DNA from: Moringa oleifera
Taxonomy: Eukaryota > Streptophyta > Magnoliopsida > Brassicales > Moringaceae
Assembly (NCBI GenBank): GCA_021397835.1
Contig: JAJFZO010000566.1
Coordinates: 1,178,001-1,242,000 of the forward strand
Reading direction: 5' to 3'
DNA length: 64,000 nucleotides
Shown here: positions 1-12,772 of the stretch, one piece after another
How positions within the stretch are numbered: the first letter of the stretch is position 1
How the letters are laid out: every line of letters starts with the position of its first letter
Position numbers and translations under genes: made by a program
The notes under the pieces: model-generated
The model's database searches: none
The model's input: only the letters and a program-made list of their open reading frames with translations
What the model was told of the DNA's origin: nothing

Positions 1-2
1 GT

Positions 3-251
3 ATGTTCATTAGACAGGCCGCAAAGCAAGGGGACAAGAAGTCAGTTCTTGAAGGTCTAATTACTGAATCACTTCCAAATGGTATGTTCCGTGTTAGTTT
101 AGATAACGGAGATCTCATTCTAGGTTATATTTCTGGAAAGATTCGGAAGAATTTCATACGTATACTGCCAGGTGATAGAGTGAAAGTGGAAGTAAGTGCT
201 TATGATTCATCAAAGGGACGCATAATATTCCGAATGAGCAGTAAGAATTAG
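3..251 (+). CDS. infA: Plastid translation initiation factor IF-1, nuclear-encoded (3' part)
   Basis: IF-1 binds the A site of the 30S ribosomal subunit during initiation; this copy would act in the chloroplast. The visible 82 residues contain the complete S1-like OB-fold of the family: [15 protein letters not shown], the [18 protein letters not shown] segment and the closing YDSSKGRII strand, followed by a short SSKN tail and TAG. Bacterial IF-1 is about 72 residues, so the core domain is whole. The Met at the window edge is probably internal, because nuclear copies carry a transit peptide that would lie upstream, outside the window. Nuclear relocation of infA after plastid loss is known in many angiosperms. 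Dirigent genes follow at 5.7 kb, as I recall for Arabidopsis At4g11175. I am sure of the family; the 5' end is not visible. Confidence 0.9.
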   Translation: MFIRQAAKQGDKKSVLEGLITESLPNGMFRVSLDNGDLILGYISGKIRKNFIRILPGDRVKVEVSAYDSSKGRIIFRMSSKN

Positions 252-3200
252 AATGGTCACTGTGTTTTCTTTGAACCTCAAATTTGCTTCCAAAAAAAAA
301 AATGCAAGATATTTTTTAAGTTTTCTGGTGATTAATTTCTTTCGGTTAATGGATTCTGAATTATGGAATACCGTGAAAGTCAGGTGTGTTTCTTGTTCTT
401 CCTACAAGCTAAGGCAGCTGCTGCTGTTTTGTAGACTGTTTGTAGTTTAGTGGACATTCAAGCTGCAGTTTTTTGCAAGCTTTAAGGGAGATGAAAATTT
501 TATAAGAATTAAATGGTGTCTTTCCAGAAGATCGAGTTTGTAAGGCTGCTGATATTGAAGAATATAGTTAGAAGTAGTAGCATAAGAGGAAATCGCATGA
601 GCTTGTTTGGGGTTCGCAAGCAAATCCAGTGTAAGAGGAACAATTTTCTGGATTTGTGACTTTGAAATGCTAACTGTGGTTATAATAAAGCTTTGTGGGT
701 GCCTAGTCTAAGTAAATTATCCATTTCAAGGTAGTTGGAGATTTCAGGAGGGAGTATGAGTGGGCTATGACTTATCTCCTGGAATGCTATTCTGCCTTTG
801 CTCTCTTGATACTGGCTTGCTCTGCTTTTTATCCTGTCTGAAGGATTCAAAATTGGAGACTTTCAAAGCCTTTCAGCTGATATTTGTGATTGTAAATTGA
901 TCTTGAGTGACCAAGAAGCACCTGGTAGCAGAGCAGAGACTTTTTGACATTTTGAAATATGAACAATGGAATCTTATTTATCCTTCTGTAAACATGTCAT
1001 TTGCCCATATAATGCTAATATCAGGTTCAGTTTTTGTGTTCCTATCACTTTCACATTAATAGCAAAGTTGTCTCCCCTGTGTTCTGCTCTGTTTCGGTGG
1101 ACTTTATAACTCTGTAATGGGTATTCCTCGTTGGGGTTTCATGGATTGTGCTGAAACAACTTCTATTGAACAAGTAGGCTGTATGGGCTGCTGAAGGTGC
1201 TGCAGAAGTTACAGAAATCGATTTGAAAAATCGATGTGAAAAGCTTTAAGTTGTGTTATATGATGTCGTTTTCATTTAGATTTTATTTTATTTTATTTTA
1301 TTTTATTTCAATTGTAATGTATAAGTGTATGCAAATATGTTTTGAAGATGCAATGAACTTTAATTATTATTATTATTTTTTTGAAATATAGTAAGTCTTT
1401 CAAGAATTAATAGAATATTAGTTTTGGTTTTTGAAAACTATGCAAATAATAGTAAAGCTCGTGAGAAATAAAAGACTTTCTAACTTGAACCATGCTTAAA
1501 TGTTTGAATGGATGAATTTCGAATGGTCATAATGAAGTCTTTATATAGACTCTTTGAATATGATTTATATCCATTGGGGTTGCTTATGTTTTTTCATTGT
1601 CAACCATTAGATTAAAACCAAAGATTTGATCAAGGATATATATTTGATTGATTATATCATTTAACGTATCTTCAACACGATCTTTACATAGATGGTGTCT
1701 TTTTGCATCAAATATAACCTATCATCACTGTCCCTTTTTCTTTTTAATTATGCAACACATTGTTCAACCTGGGAAGCTTGCCTTTGTCATTCCTGCATTA
1801 GAAAGTGCTTGATTCCTTTTGTAAGTTAAATCAGAGATTCCTCTGCTGATACCTTGCTTAGGAACTGAATCACTGAATTATGCCCATGTGCTAACCCCTA
1901 TCTGTTGAAATTTATCTCATTTAGGACCGGCTCCTCATAACCTTTAGGACTTCAATTACTCTAACGAAAATAGCCGATATCATTGTCTTTAAGTCTATTT
2001 GCTTGGCTGATTCATGGAATATATCAACAGATTAAGTAGAAGACAATCATTGAGAACATCTCAGTTACTACTCCAAGAACTAATTTCTCTTAATGGGTAA
2101 AGACCAACTGGAATGCTTTCTTTCTGGTTAGTAAAAACATTAGCACTCACTCCTTTAATGGCCAGTTCTTCATGCTTAATCACTCTGATATTCTTCTGTT
2201 GGGTTTATTGGATAGACAAGAAAAAGCTGTTCACCTTTCATTCTCTGTATTTTCCAAGATTCAGAAAAACACGCAGGTGGTCAAGTGAAGACAAAGCGAT
2301 GCTCGTGCACTCTCTCTTTTGAAGATTCACTATGATGTAAACATCAGTGAATCATCAGGCTGTTTGGTAACCAAGAAAAGTGAAAAAGAAAGGAAAGACA
2401 GATGAGAAAGCATTGTTTTATAATGGATAACTTAAAACATAATTCATGAACTAGTTTCCTCTTGAAATGGAGCTGTATCAGGGACATCTCATTATGCATG
2501 CAGAAGAGGCTATGAGTTTTCAGAAACATTATCCACTTTCTGTTGTGAAAGCTAATAACAAAAGTTGGCCATATGCAGCAGAAGCTGGTCAGGCATTGCA
2601 TGTGGCCAGTCTGTGCTACTTGAAACTTATCTACCAACCAAAGTATAGACTCCTATATATCTGTCAAACTAGTATAGGATGATTTTTTCAAGTTTTGAAT
2701 ACCAGTCATAAGATTTTTTTTTTTTGGTTAATTTAAAGTCGGCAAGATGCCTCCTTCATCGGCTATTTGAATTTTTATTTTAATTTTTTTTAAAAAATTT
2801 GTAAGATGAATTTTAAAGGCAAAATTTTTTATATTAAGTATAAAATTATAATACAAATTTTTTTTTTTCAATGAGACATCTTTTAAGGATCAAGATATTA
2901 TTTCAGTATTCAAAGACTTAGTAATTTTATTAGAAAATCGAAAATTGCACTTGTTTATTAATTGAGTTGGTTAACGTTAATATTTTAAACATAAATAGAT
3001 ATTTTTTAAAAATAATTTTAATTAAATAAAATTGTATAATTACAATTAAAGTAAATAATGCTTCATAAAATGAAAAATTATGATTCAAACGAATAATATC
3101 TCATGAAACACCCTTTATCAATAATTTTGAACATTAATAATTAAAAATTACATATCACTTAATCTCGTTTCTCATTCTTTAAAATTAATATGTTGCATTT

Positions 3201-5628
3201 GACAGTTCAACACATGGACCGTTAACATCAAGAGTAATTCCAAGACTCAAGTGGAGTTTCATTGAATTAGACAGCAAACAAATAAATAAACAAAAGAGTA
3301 CTGTGGATTTGTATATGCGGATTCAAAAAAGATGGGGAGGCAGCTGATGTAGATGTAGATGTACATGTACATGTACATGTAAATGGTCCTTCAGGAGCCT
3401 AACTCTTTGATTAATTTATGGTAGCAGTCTTGACCATATCCCACCAACTACCTAAACTTTGTTAGCTTAGTTGCTTAAATTAATTTTGTAATGGACTAAT
3501 TAAATCAACCATTTGGGTCATAGTAGAACAAATTATGGAGTGGTTATTATAATGCAATTTGGCTTGCGTTTAGGCCCTACTCATGTTTCTTTTGGTACCT
3601 TTTTTCTTGCTCGAGGAAGTGTATTATTGCACAACTTGCCTCATTCCATCCCCTTTTTGTTTCTCTCAATCATTTTAGCCAAACTTTTAATCTTCCTCCC
3701 TTTCTAAAGAGTCTACTTACCCATTATATTTCCACCAACTTCAAGCTTTCTTTATTCGTTGGAAACAGAAAGATGGAAGATGATTTAATTTTTAATCCTT
3801 AGAAATGAGATAAAAAATGATTTATTTTAATTTTTTTTTACTTATATGAAAATATTATTTATTTCAAGATATTGAGAAAATAGTTTTTAAATAATATCAT
3901 ATCTATCACGAAATGAATCATTTTAAATAAGTAAATTAATCTAACAAGAAATCCTTTTTTACTTTGAAACGATCAAGACACCCGAATCATACCCATATGA
4001 TTAAAATTGTGAAATAGTGAAGTACCATGTATTTGAATTAAATCCAATTAGGTAGAGCTCAAATTAACCTATTGGTTCATTGTTTAATTTTCTTTTTAAT
4101 TTTAATTTCTCTGTTGTTGGGTGACATGGAGAGAAGCAAAATGCTTTTGGGATTCCTCAAGGCATCCATGGGCAAGAGCTTACCTACCAAGAATGTGGTA
4201 AACTCACATCACTTTTCAAGCTAGACCGATCACTAAACACCAAAATCGACACCTACCCCCACCAATCTTCCACCCAAATTGACTTCAAAAAGTGATTTCA
4301 TAACTATTTGGCAAAAAATATAGAATACCCACATCCCCATTTTCTTAATTAAACCAAAAAATTTACATAATTCAAGCTTCTTATACCCTTCAATATTTCT
4401 TCACTTAACCGGCTCCTAATATTAATCTTCGAGCCCTTAATAGTTTAAGACAACGATACAACAAAGCATATGCTCCAATCCTTTGTTTCTTCCTCTTTTG
4501 CTAACTAATCTAATTATTATAACACGACTAATTTGTTTAACGTGTCAAATTATTGTTGTTTGGTAGCCGAGATTCTAACATGGCTCCCATTAATTAGTTA
4601 TATATGATTAGGTTAATTTGTTAATCACCCTCAAAAGCCTCTAATAGTGACAGGATCCAACGCTAATTATTTATGATATGGTTAATTAATTAATTTGGTA
4701 GGTGACTATCACAAGGAGAGAAAAATTTAGACAAAAAAGATCTTGAAAAATCTGCCTATAAGATTATTAATTTGAATGCTAATGACAATGCTCTTTCGTT
4801 AGTGCTTATAACCTGTTTCATCTCGGATACGGATTGGTTGGAATCCTATATTGACTCTAAGTTATCTCTAATTTCACATTTCAACCCTAATTAATTCCTA
4901 GTCGTTATCAATTAAACTGTTACGGAACATATAATTTGACTTAAACAAGAAAATTTGCTAGGAAAACTTTATTGTTCAAGCTCAATAAATGTTAATTTCC
5001 AAGTGGGTCGTAATTATTAATTAATTTAAGAGTAAAAATTATTTAAAATTTAAAATTATATCTTATATATTAAATTGAATTTTATTATTTTAATTTAGAT
5101 CAAATTAAATTTTATTAAAAATTTAAAACTAAGATATACAAATTTAACAAATTAATTTTAATAAAAAAATTCAAAATAAAAAAATTTACACCGTCAAAAA
5201 GTACATAAAAGTAGCTAATTATGAGTTAAATTTTTTGAAATTGATAAATAAATTAAAAATAAAGTGTAAAATTTATTTTAATTATTATTTTTATACATTT
5301 TAATAAAAAAATTTTATTGCAATCGATTTGAGTTTAATGTACCATTTCAACTGAATTAATAAAATAAATTCAAATTTTCGCTAATTCTTTAATATAAAAA
5401 ATTAATTTAAGATTAATTTAATATTGGAGATATATAGATGTTGGTGATATGAAGCTATAATGACAGTGGTAGGTGGAGAACGCAGCAGCCTTAAAGAAGA
5501 AAAGTCTGATTATTAAAGCAAAATGGCCTCTCCTCTTGATTCCTATTCAAAAAGATCTGCCATTTTAGGTTTAGTTTTTTAGCTCTTGGACTCTTTAACC
5601 AGAAGCTTCAAAGTCATTAACTAGTGCT
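252..5628. other. Intergenic region between infA and the dirigent array
   Basis: The first part, perhaps to about 1.3 kb, may be infA 3' UTR or downstream exons, but I see no further coding sequence. The rest is AT-rich spacer. It holds an (ATTTT)n run at about 1280-1307, ATT runs near 1365-1380 and a GATGTA/CATGTA hexamer repeat at 3346-3381. The open frames around 2.1-2.7 kb and 3.5 kb have no recognisable domain and overlap on both strands, so they look random. Confidence 0.6.
3346..3381. repeat. Hexanucleotide microsatellite (GATGTA / CATGTA)
   Basis: GATGTA units pass into CATGTA units over 36 bp. The CATGTA part is nearly palindromic (ACATGT), so it could form a small hairpin. No gene is adjacent. 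Confidence 0.8.
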
Positions 5629-5635
5629 TATAAAA
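5629..5635 (+). promoter_or_regulatory. TATA box of first dirigent gene
   Basis: TATAAAA lies 77 bp upstream of the ATG at 5712, the usual spacing for a plant core promoter with a short leader. It supports starting the protein at 5712 rather than at the upstream in-frame ATG at 5694. Confidence 0.65.
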
Positions 5636-5711
5636 GGCCACAACTGAGGCTGAAGAGAGTCACCACTTCCAAGCTCTTCTCCCTTGTCTGGTTTTGCATC
5701 TTTCTTCTCAG

Positions 5712-6293
5712 ATGGAAACCAAAATGGGAGCAAGAACTTCCGTCGTCCTTCTTTGTTTCTTTTTGATGTTTCTCTCTCTGTCTTCTGCCTACCCAACAGG
5801 GAAGAACAGAAGTTACAAGCCATGCAAGCATCTGGTCTTGTACTTCCACGACGTCATCTACAACGGCAAGAACAAGGAGAATGCAACTTCCGCCATTGTT
5901 GCAGAGCCAGCAGGAGCTAACAAGACGATCCTAGCAGGCGAGTTCCACTTCGGAAACATAGCTGTTTTCGACGACCCGATCACTCTCGACAACAACCTTC
6001 ACTCCAAACCGGTGGGCAGGGCTCAGGGCATGTACATCTATGACACCAAGAACACCTTCACCGCCTGGCTTGGATTCTCGTTTTCCCTCAACAGCACAGA
6101 TTACAAGTACAAGGGGACGATCAACTTCATGGGAGCTGATCCGATCATGGTGAAGACCAGAGATATATCCATCGTGGGTGGCACCGGAGATTTCTTCATG
6201 CACCGGGGAGTTGCCACGATCATGACTGATGCCTTTGAAGGAGAAGTTTACTTCAGGCTTCGTGTAGATATGAAATTTTACGAATGTTGGTGA
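5712..6293 (+). CDS. Dirigent protein (DIR-a / pinoresinol-type), copy 1
   Basis: Dirigent proteins are secreted apoplastic beta-barrels that steer stereoselective coupling of monolignol radicals, for example to pinoresinol. This intronless gene encodes 193 residues: a hydrophobic signal peptide (about residues 8-26), the [11 protein letters not shown] entry motif, [25 protein letters not shown] and the family-typical C-terminal YECW. N-glycosylation sequons occur at NATS, NKT and NST. One Cys near the N-terminus and one in YECW match the disulfide pair of characterised members. It differs from the two downstream copies: FHFGNIAVF for NHFGD(M/L)VVF, FMHRG for FMARG, and VKTRD for NKTRD, which loses a sequon. 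Overall it most resembles Forsythia FiDIR1, so (+)-pinoresinol formation is a reasonable inference, not shown. Confidence 0.93.
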   Translation: METKMGARTSVVLLCFFLMFLSLSSAYPTGKNRSYKPCKHLVLYFHDVIYNGKNKENATSAIVAEPAGANKTILAGEFHFGNIAVFDDPITLDNNLHSKPVGRAQGMYIYDTKNTFTAWLGFSFSLNSTDYKYKGTINFMGADPIMVKTRDISIVGGTGDFFMHRGVATIMTDAFEGEVYFRLRVDMKFYECW

Positions 6294-6394
6294 AGAAGAA
6301 GAAGAAGAAGTCATATTGACATTATTGAGCACCGACAAGGGATGCTTGCCTTTTGCTATTTTGTTTTAGAAATTTATGCGTCTGTCTTTGAATC

Positions 6395-6400
6395 AATAAA
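6395..6400 (+). terminator. Polyadenylation signal of first dirigent gene
   Basis: AATAAA lies about 100 bp after the stop codon, in a U-rich context typical of plant 3' ends. Confidence 0.6.
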
Positions 6401-7146
6401 AGATTGATGTTATCATCTCTACTAATATACTTCCAATTTCGCTAATCAATTCCTTGTTCATCGTTTTGACAAATTCGCAATTCAATTGCATTTTGAGTCT
6501 AATAATTAAATTTGATTACTAAATATAGCAGTAATAATTTTTAAATATTTTTCAAATTAAATTATTGATGTTAATTGTCCTATCCACTTCATATCACAAA
6601 ACAAGAAAAAAGCCTAAGTTGAAGTCAAATAACAACTACTTAAATAGGTGAAGACAAGATTTAATTTCTATGTGGGTTTTTGTCAAAATTAAATGGACCC
6701 AACAAGATTAGATTTTATCGTTTGGTATTTTCCAGGTGCCATTTTGTATATTAATGTAATCGAGATTAATATCTTGATTATGTCATTGATTCTCCGACAT
6801 TGTTAGTCAAAAAGCCCATCACAATTTAGATTGTACTGACCAATCCCAATATGGCGGATCATTCAAATTATTGCCTAACTTATCTAATCATGCGATTTTA
6901 TCAAGATAAGAACTTTGGTTTTTTTTTTTTTTTCCCGCAATGATAAGAATAACCTGCCTTTTTCTTTTTGTGGAAGACCCAAAAAAAAAAAAAAAAGACT
7001 TAGTTATGTTCAAGTTGACCCAATTTATCTTTGTATTGTAGATTCCATGGAATTTATTTTAAGCATAGATCATAGAAAAAATATATATGTTTCATAATAT
7101 GAATTAAAAATATTTTTAATTTTGAAAATTATTATTTTTATTTTTA

Positions 7147-7662
7147 GGGTGAAAGCCATTTTAAATCTAAGTTTTATTCTCCCTCATTAAACTTTTACTT
7201 TTAAAATATCTCTAAATAAATTTTAATCTATTGATTTTGTTCAAATCAGACTTTGATAAAAAAAATTTAAATAATTAATAATTTTTTTATTGTTAAAATA
7301 CATGAATATTATTTAAATCGATTTTACACTCCACATTGATGCATATCTCAAATTTAAATAATTTTGAGTAATTAACGAACTATTTTTTATGCGTTTTATT
7401 AAAAATTTGCTACATAATTTTTTAAAAACTATTTTCGATACTAAAAAATTTTTAAATTTTTTTACCATGTTACTTTGAATATTTTTTTATATTTTTAAAA
7501 AAATTTCAAGTCAAAATTCTCTATAAATTTTTTTAATTTAGATATTTTGTATAGAATTTATTTGATCTAAATTGATAAATTAAATTTTATTTAGAGACAT
7601 TTTAAAATAAAATTTTGATTTTAAAAAAAAGAGAGTAATTATCAAAGTTTTAAACGATCTTT
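7147..7662. mobile_element. Long-TIR MITE, copy B
   Basis: An element of about 515 bp has imperfect terminal inverted repeats of roughly 100 bp. The left end reads GGGTGAAAGCCATTTTAAA and runs through a CTCTAAATAAATTTTAAT block. The right end is its reverse complement with mismatches, sharing the TCTCTAAATAAA core. A direct repeat like TTTATTTTTA flanks both ends and may be a 9-10 bp target-site duplication. Inside it aligns by eye with the element at 39.3-39.8 kb. There is no coding capacity. Long TIRs and this duplication length suggest a Mutator-type non-autonomous element, but AT-richness makes the exact ends uncertain. Confidence 0.6.
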
Positions 7663-8317
7663 ACTTTTATTTTTAATTTATAACTGCATAAATGTTGTTA
7701 TTGCCAAAATCGATAATGTAATATTTCATTTTGCATATATAGAAATATGCATAAATTTAAGAAAATAATTCTAGTCAATAATAATTTTTATAGTTAATAC
7801 TTGATTTTTGAGAAATTAACAAATATATATAATTTTTAAAAATTCAATTATCCATAAAGTAATAATCAAAGGAAAAAACTTGTTTGGTGAAAGTTTCAAA
7901 TGCGGCCCAAGTTCAGCCCAAAGGCCCAGTGCCACGACCTTAGACCCGACCCAGAACCATGCCCATGGTCGCAATGTGTGTGGTTCAATTAGACATTGAG
8001 TGACGGGCTTTTATCTATGATTCTTGCATTGTCCAAATTACTTTTGAAATATGAACGGGCCTTGCAATTATTAAAAGGGAATGAGTTTTTTGACTTTTTT
8101 AAAAAATAAAAATATTATTTTGGGAACAATAAATTCAAGATTGGTAACTTAATGTAAATAATTAGTTCTTGTACTATTAATTCCTAATTTTCTTATAACA
8201 TTTCCGTGAAGTTCAAACATTTATGATGCGGAATCATGCCCGAGTTACATACCGAGTAGTCAATTTTGCTATTTAAGTCCAATTTTAAATTAAATTAAGT
8301 TTTTATTATGTAAGACC

Positions 8318-8339
8318 ATATATATATATATATATATAT
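8318..8339. repeat. (TA)n microsatellite
   Basis: An uninterrupted TA run of about 11 units lies in the spacer between dirigent copies 1 and 2. Confidence 0.85.
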
Positions 8340-9142
8340 CAATTAGTCGCGTAAATTTTGTAAATTCAACGGAAAATGGAATCTCCAAACGGGTGAATTA
8401 CTATGATTGGACCTTCTACCAATAAGGTTAGTGGTCTAATTGCAAGTAAGGTTGGTGGGGATGTCATGGAGAGTAGTTAGGGGTGAAATTCTCTTGCAAC
8501 ATGTGAAGAAACGAGTGAAATGGTAAAGGTAGATGAAATATCAAAAATCATATAATTTTTTAATTTTTTATTTTTATAAAAAAATTTAAAATCATAAATA
8601 TTTTTATTATAAATGTAATTTTAAAACGAATAGTATTTGCAAATATAATACAAACCAAATAACCCATATATCATTATTAATACTAAATATTTTCACTTAA
8701 TAAATGATTAAAGATTTTTAAATTTTTATTTAAATATTGTATGTCAAGATCATGAACAATTGATTACATGGTAGATGCCCCATAAACAATAGGGATTAAT
8801 TAGAGTTGAAAACTAAAAAATTAAGATTTTGTTGATTTGAGTTGTATTAAATTTTTAATAAAATAATTTTTAAAATTAATTATTAAATTTTTAATAATAT
8901 TAAAAATTACTGAAATATTTTAATATTTATTTATTAAAAATATGAAATCAAATCAATAAAAAAATTTAATCCAACTAAAAGTTATTTTTGATGATGTGAT
9001 CTAATTATTACTTTTTTGCGATTTTCGCTTTTCCAGGACCTTGCATGTGTTAATGTTCATTTGTGGGGATATGCACATGTAGGTTCCTAGGGCATCCAAT
9101 GATTATGTTATTAGCCTTAGAAATGAAGCTAGCAAAAGGTAA

Positions 9143-9895
<753 letters not shown>

Positions 9896-11009
9896 CAAAG
9901 AATAATTCCCTTTGCTTTGGTGGATATTGTTAACACTATCATTTCTTCATTTACTTTATTCAAACTTTTTAATGGCTTCTTTGTTTTAATTAACCATATT
10001 TACTACTAATTGAAGTAGTTCATCTTCATAATCATAAGTGTGTTTGATAAATTAAAAAAAAAAATCATTTATCATCTTCATAATTAATCATATTTTTATT
10101 TTATCAATAAAATAAAAAATAAAATTCATAATCATTAATTTAAATGAATTGACATATGTCAATACTTTCTTAAAAACTTAATACAAATCAGATCAACAGA
10201 AGATTTTAATTTTAATGATACGCATGTGTATTTAGTTGGATCAATAAAAAATAATCACAAATTAATCAAAATGTGATAATATAAAATTTATTTGTCACAT
10301 TAATTCAAATACATATGTAGAATCATCATAATAGTCCAATCAAGATTTTTAAGATAGATTAAACGTTCAATCAATCTAAATTATTTCGAATTTCATCATT
10401 TGATCTAATAACATCACAGCTCCTTCAATTCTTAGTGTCATAATAACATACGATCAATCATATCATTTTTTGAAATTCAATATATTTAAATTAAAAATAT
10501 CTAATAATTAAAAGTAAAAATCTTCTCCTATAAGAAAGATCCAAGTATCATACATTGAGCACCCTAAAAGAATTAATATGGCCTGTACCTTCGAAACCTA
10601 GAATTGCCTTTCCAAGAACTATATCAATGACAACGGCCACGCTTACCTTTTCTTGTATCCTAACAAGGAAATTACACAAATCCGGCAATTTGACAATATA
10701 TGCAACTTAATTAATTAGTACTTCTCCAAATTGATTTCGCATGTAAATGGCTCTTACCCTAATCATGGTCTTGGGTCTCTTTCATTTATTTGTATTTAGA
10801 TTTCTATATATATATATATTGATCTTTTTAGATACCCACTTGATCACTGACCTAGAAAATGGACCTCTGGTCCCCAACTGAGCAAGTGCCTTCCATGATA
10901 GATTATGTTAGTCCTAGTATGAAGCTACCTCTACTTTTCAGGGCAGCCCCTTAACAAGATGACTTATAACCCAAGCTTAAGCAATCCCCATTTACACTTG
11001 CAGGATCCC
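9896..11009. other. Spacer between dirigent copies 2 and 3
   Basis: AT-rich 3' flank and promoter DNA. No coding sequence, tRNA or clear repeat is recognised. A short TA run lies near 10807-10820. Confidence 0.6.
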
Positions 11010-11018
11010 TTATATATT
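11010..11018 (+). promoter_or_regulatory. TATA box of third dirigent gene
   Basis: TTATATATT lies about 60-67 bp upstream of the ATG at 11077. As with copy 2, it lies at the edge of a longer open frame (from 11017) and favours the internal start. Confidence 0.6.
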
Positions 11019-11076
11019 GCCATTGTTATGCTATACTGCCAATCCCACAGGAAATACACTACTAGCTTATGATATT

Positions 11077-11655
11077 ATGGAAGCTGCCAAGCTCAATATT
11101 TCAGTTATTTTCCTCTCCTTCCTTCTCCTCTCCACCTCCACCACCACTAGCAGCAAGAGACCAATCCAGAAAGCTCACCGACCATGCAAACAGCTTATCT
11201 TCTACTTCCATGACATTATTTACAATGGAAAGAATGCAAAGAATGCCACATCTGCCATAGTTGGTTCACCCCCTTGGGCCAACAGGACAATCCTGGCAAG
11301 CCAAAACCATTTCGGAGACCTGGTAGTGTTTGATGATCCCATCACCTTAGACAACAACCTGCACTCAAGGCCGGTAGGACGTGCACAAGGGTTTTACTTG
11401 TATGACAGAAAAGGGATTTTCACTGCATGGGTTGCTTTCTCTTTTGTGTTCAACAACCCTAATTATAAGCACAAGGGTACCATAAACTTTGCTGGGGCTG
11501 ATCCGTTGATGAACAAGACTAGGGATATCTCTGTGACTGGTGGCACTGGTGATTTCTTCATGGCAAGAGGGATCGCCACTTTGATGACTGATGCATTTGA
11601 AGGAGAGGTCTATTTCAGGCTAAGGGTTGATATTAAGTTATATGAATGTTGGTAA
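11077..11655 (+). CDS. Dirigent protein (DIR-a / pinoresinol-type), copy 3
   Basis: Intronless gene for 192 residues. The start at 11077 opens with a signal peptide ([18 protein letters not shown]) followed by a Ser/Thr-rich stretch; the in-frame ATG at 11017 would put 20 unlikely residues in front of it. The body carries [56 protein letters not shown] and the final YECW. Compared with copy 2, WLGFSF is WVAFSF and the FNST sequon is FNNP, so one glycosylation site is lost. It ends the array; the next gene downstream is the unrelated PAM71-like gene, as next to AtDIR5 in Arabidopsis. Confidence 0.93.
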   Translation: MEAAKLNISVIFLSFLLLSTSTTTSSKRPIQKAHRPCKQLIFYFHDIIYNGKNAKNATSAIVGSPPWANRTILASQNHFGDLVVFDDPITLDNNLHSRPVGRAQGFYLYDRKGIFTAWVAFSFVFNNPNYKHKGTINFAGADPLMNKTRDISVTGGTGDFFMARGIATLMTDAFEGEVYFRLRVDIKLYECW

Positions 11656-12772
11656 TTGATCTATAACTTAGTTATATAAAAGCGATTAACTTTCTTTATT
11701 TGTTTGTTTGGGACAATTATGTTGTGTGGTGTTCTGGAAGCTTTAGATTTTCTATGTTATTGTTGTTATAATTAAGTTGTAAGCCTACAACTTATTACAA
11801 CTTATTAGTGTTAGAAATTTTTTATTCGCCCATTGATCATTAACTGTTTTGCTTAATAAAATGTGTTGCTTCTCATTTCAATTGAATAATTCTGATAGCT
11901 CAATCAATATATATAATTGATCTATTTGATATGTGCTTGATGGATCTTTTAATGAAAATATAGATAAACATTGATAGTTGTAAGAGAAATCGATTTTAAG
12001 AAAATTATGAAAGATAGATTACGATCTTTTATTGATCTGAACTGTATGAAGTAATTTAATAAAATTATAACATGTTACAATTTGAAAAATCTAATGGTTC
12101 AAATATTTTGTTAATATTATAAATTATTAAGATATTTTTATAATTTTTATTAAAAAATTCAGTATAAAACTCACATCAACAGATGATTTTAATTCGTGAA
12201 AAACATATATATTTTTTTTATTCTTGAAAAATAAAAAACAAAAACCTTTTAAAAATTGATTAACAATAAAAAAAACCATATATGAATATCTGTTAAATTC
12301 AGTGTTTTAAATTATATATAGGATATCTCAAATCAACTTATGTAATCATCATAGTTATATTTCATTTCTTATGGTTTATTGGTATTGCATTCTTTCACGG
12401 AATAGCGATCAATAGACTTGCTGGGTATAAGTTTGGGCTTCACTGACAGTAAGGGTCTGATATTCAATGGACTAAGAATCTTCAAATGCCGACAGAGAGG
12501 GAGAGAAAATGCTTCATTCTGACCCAAGCTTGAGGAAAACTACATGGCAATTGGGCCTTTGATGCTCCTGGACTGGTTTTGTGTGAAGAATGGTCCATGA
12601 AGGGGAGCTAGAGATGAATCTTGCAACGAGATAACCACCAGATTCGTATTGGCGCTATAATCCTATGGCCAGGTAGCTTATTTCACTATCAGAAGACCAT
12701 CTTCTCGGAAAAGAAACTGAAACCAGAGGTCCAGAGTGAAAGTAGACAGACTCAGCTGGACAGTGAGAGAGA
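11656..12772. other. 3' flank of dirigent copy 3 and PAM71 promoter/leader
   Basis: A polyadenylation signal AATAAA is at 11855-11860. AT-rich DNA follows to about 12.35 kb, then a GC-richer leader leads into the ATG at 12773. No other gene is seen. Confidence 0.55.

Noticed and set aside
2113..2682. Open frames in the infA-dirigent spacer
   Set aside because: Frames on both strands overlap, have no domain and are flanked by no plausible gene structure.
5030..5400. AT-rich block considered as a further MITE copy
   Set aside because: No matching inverted ends or shared interior with the 39.3 kb element could be found by eye.
5931..6338. 135-codon minus-strand frame opposite dirigent copy 1
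   Set aside because: It mirrors a well-conserved coding exon and has no known domain; a similar shadow frame occurs opposite copy 2.
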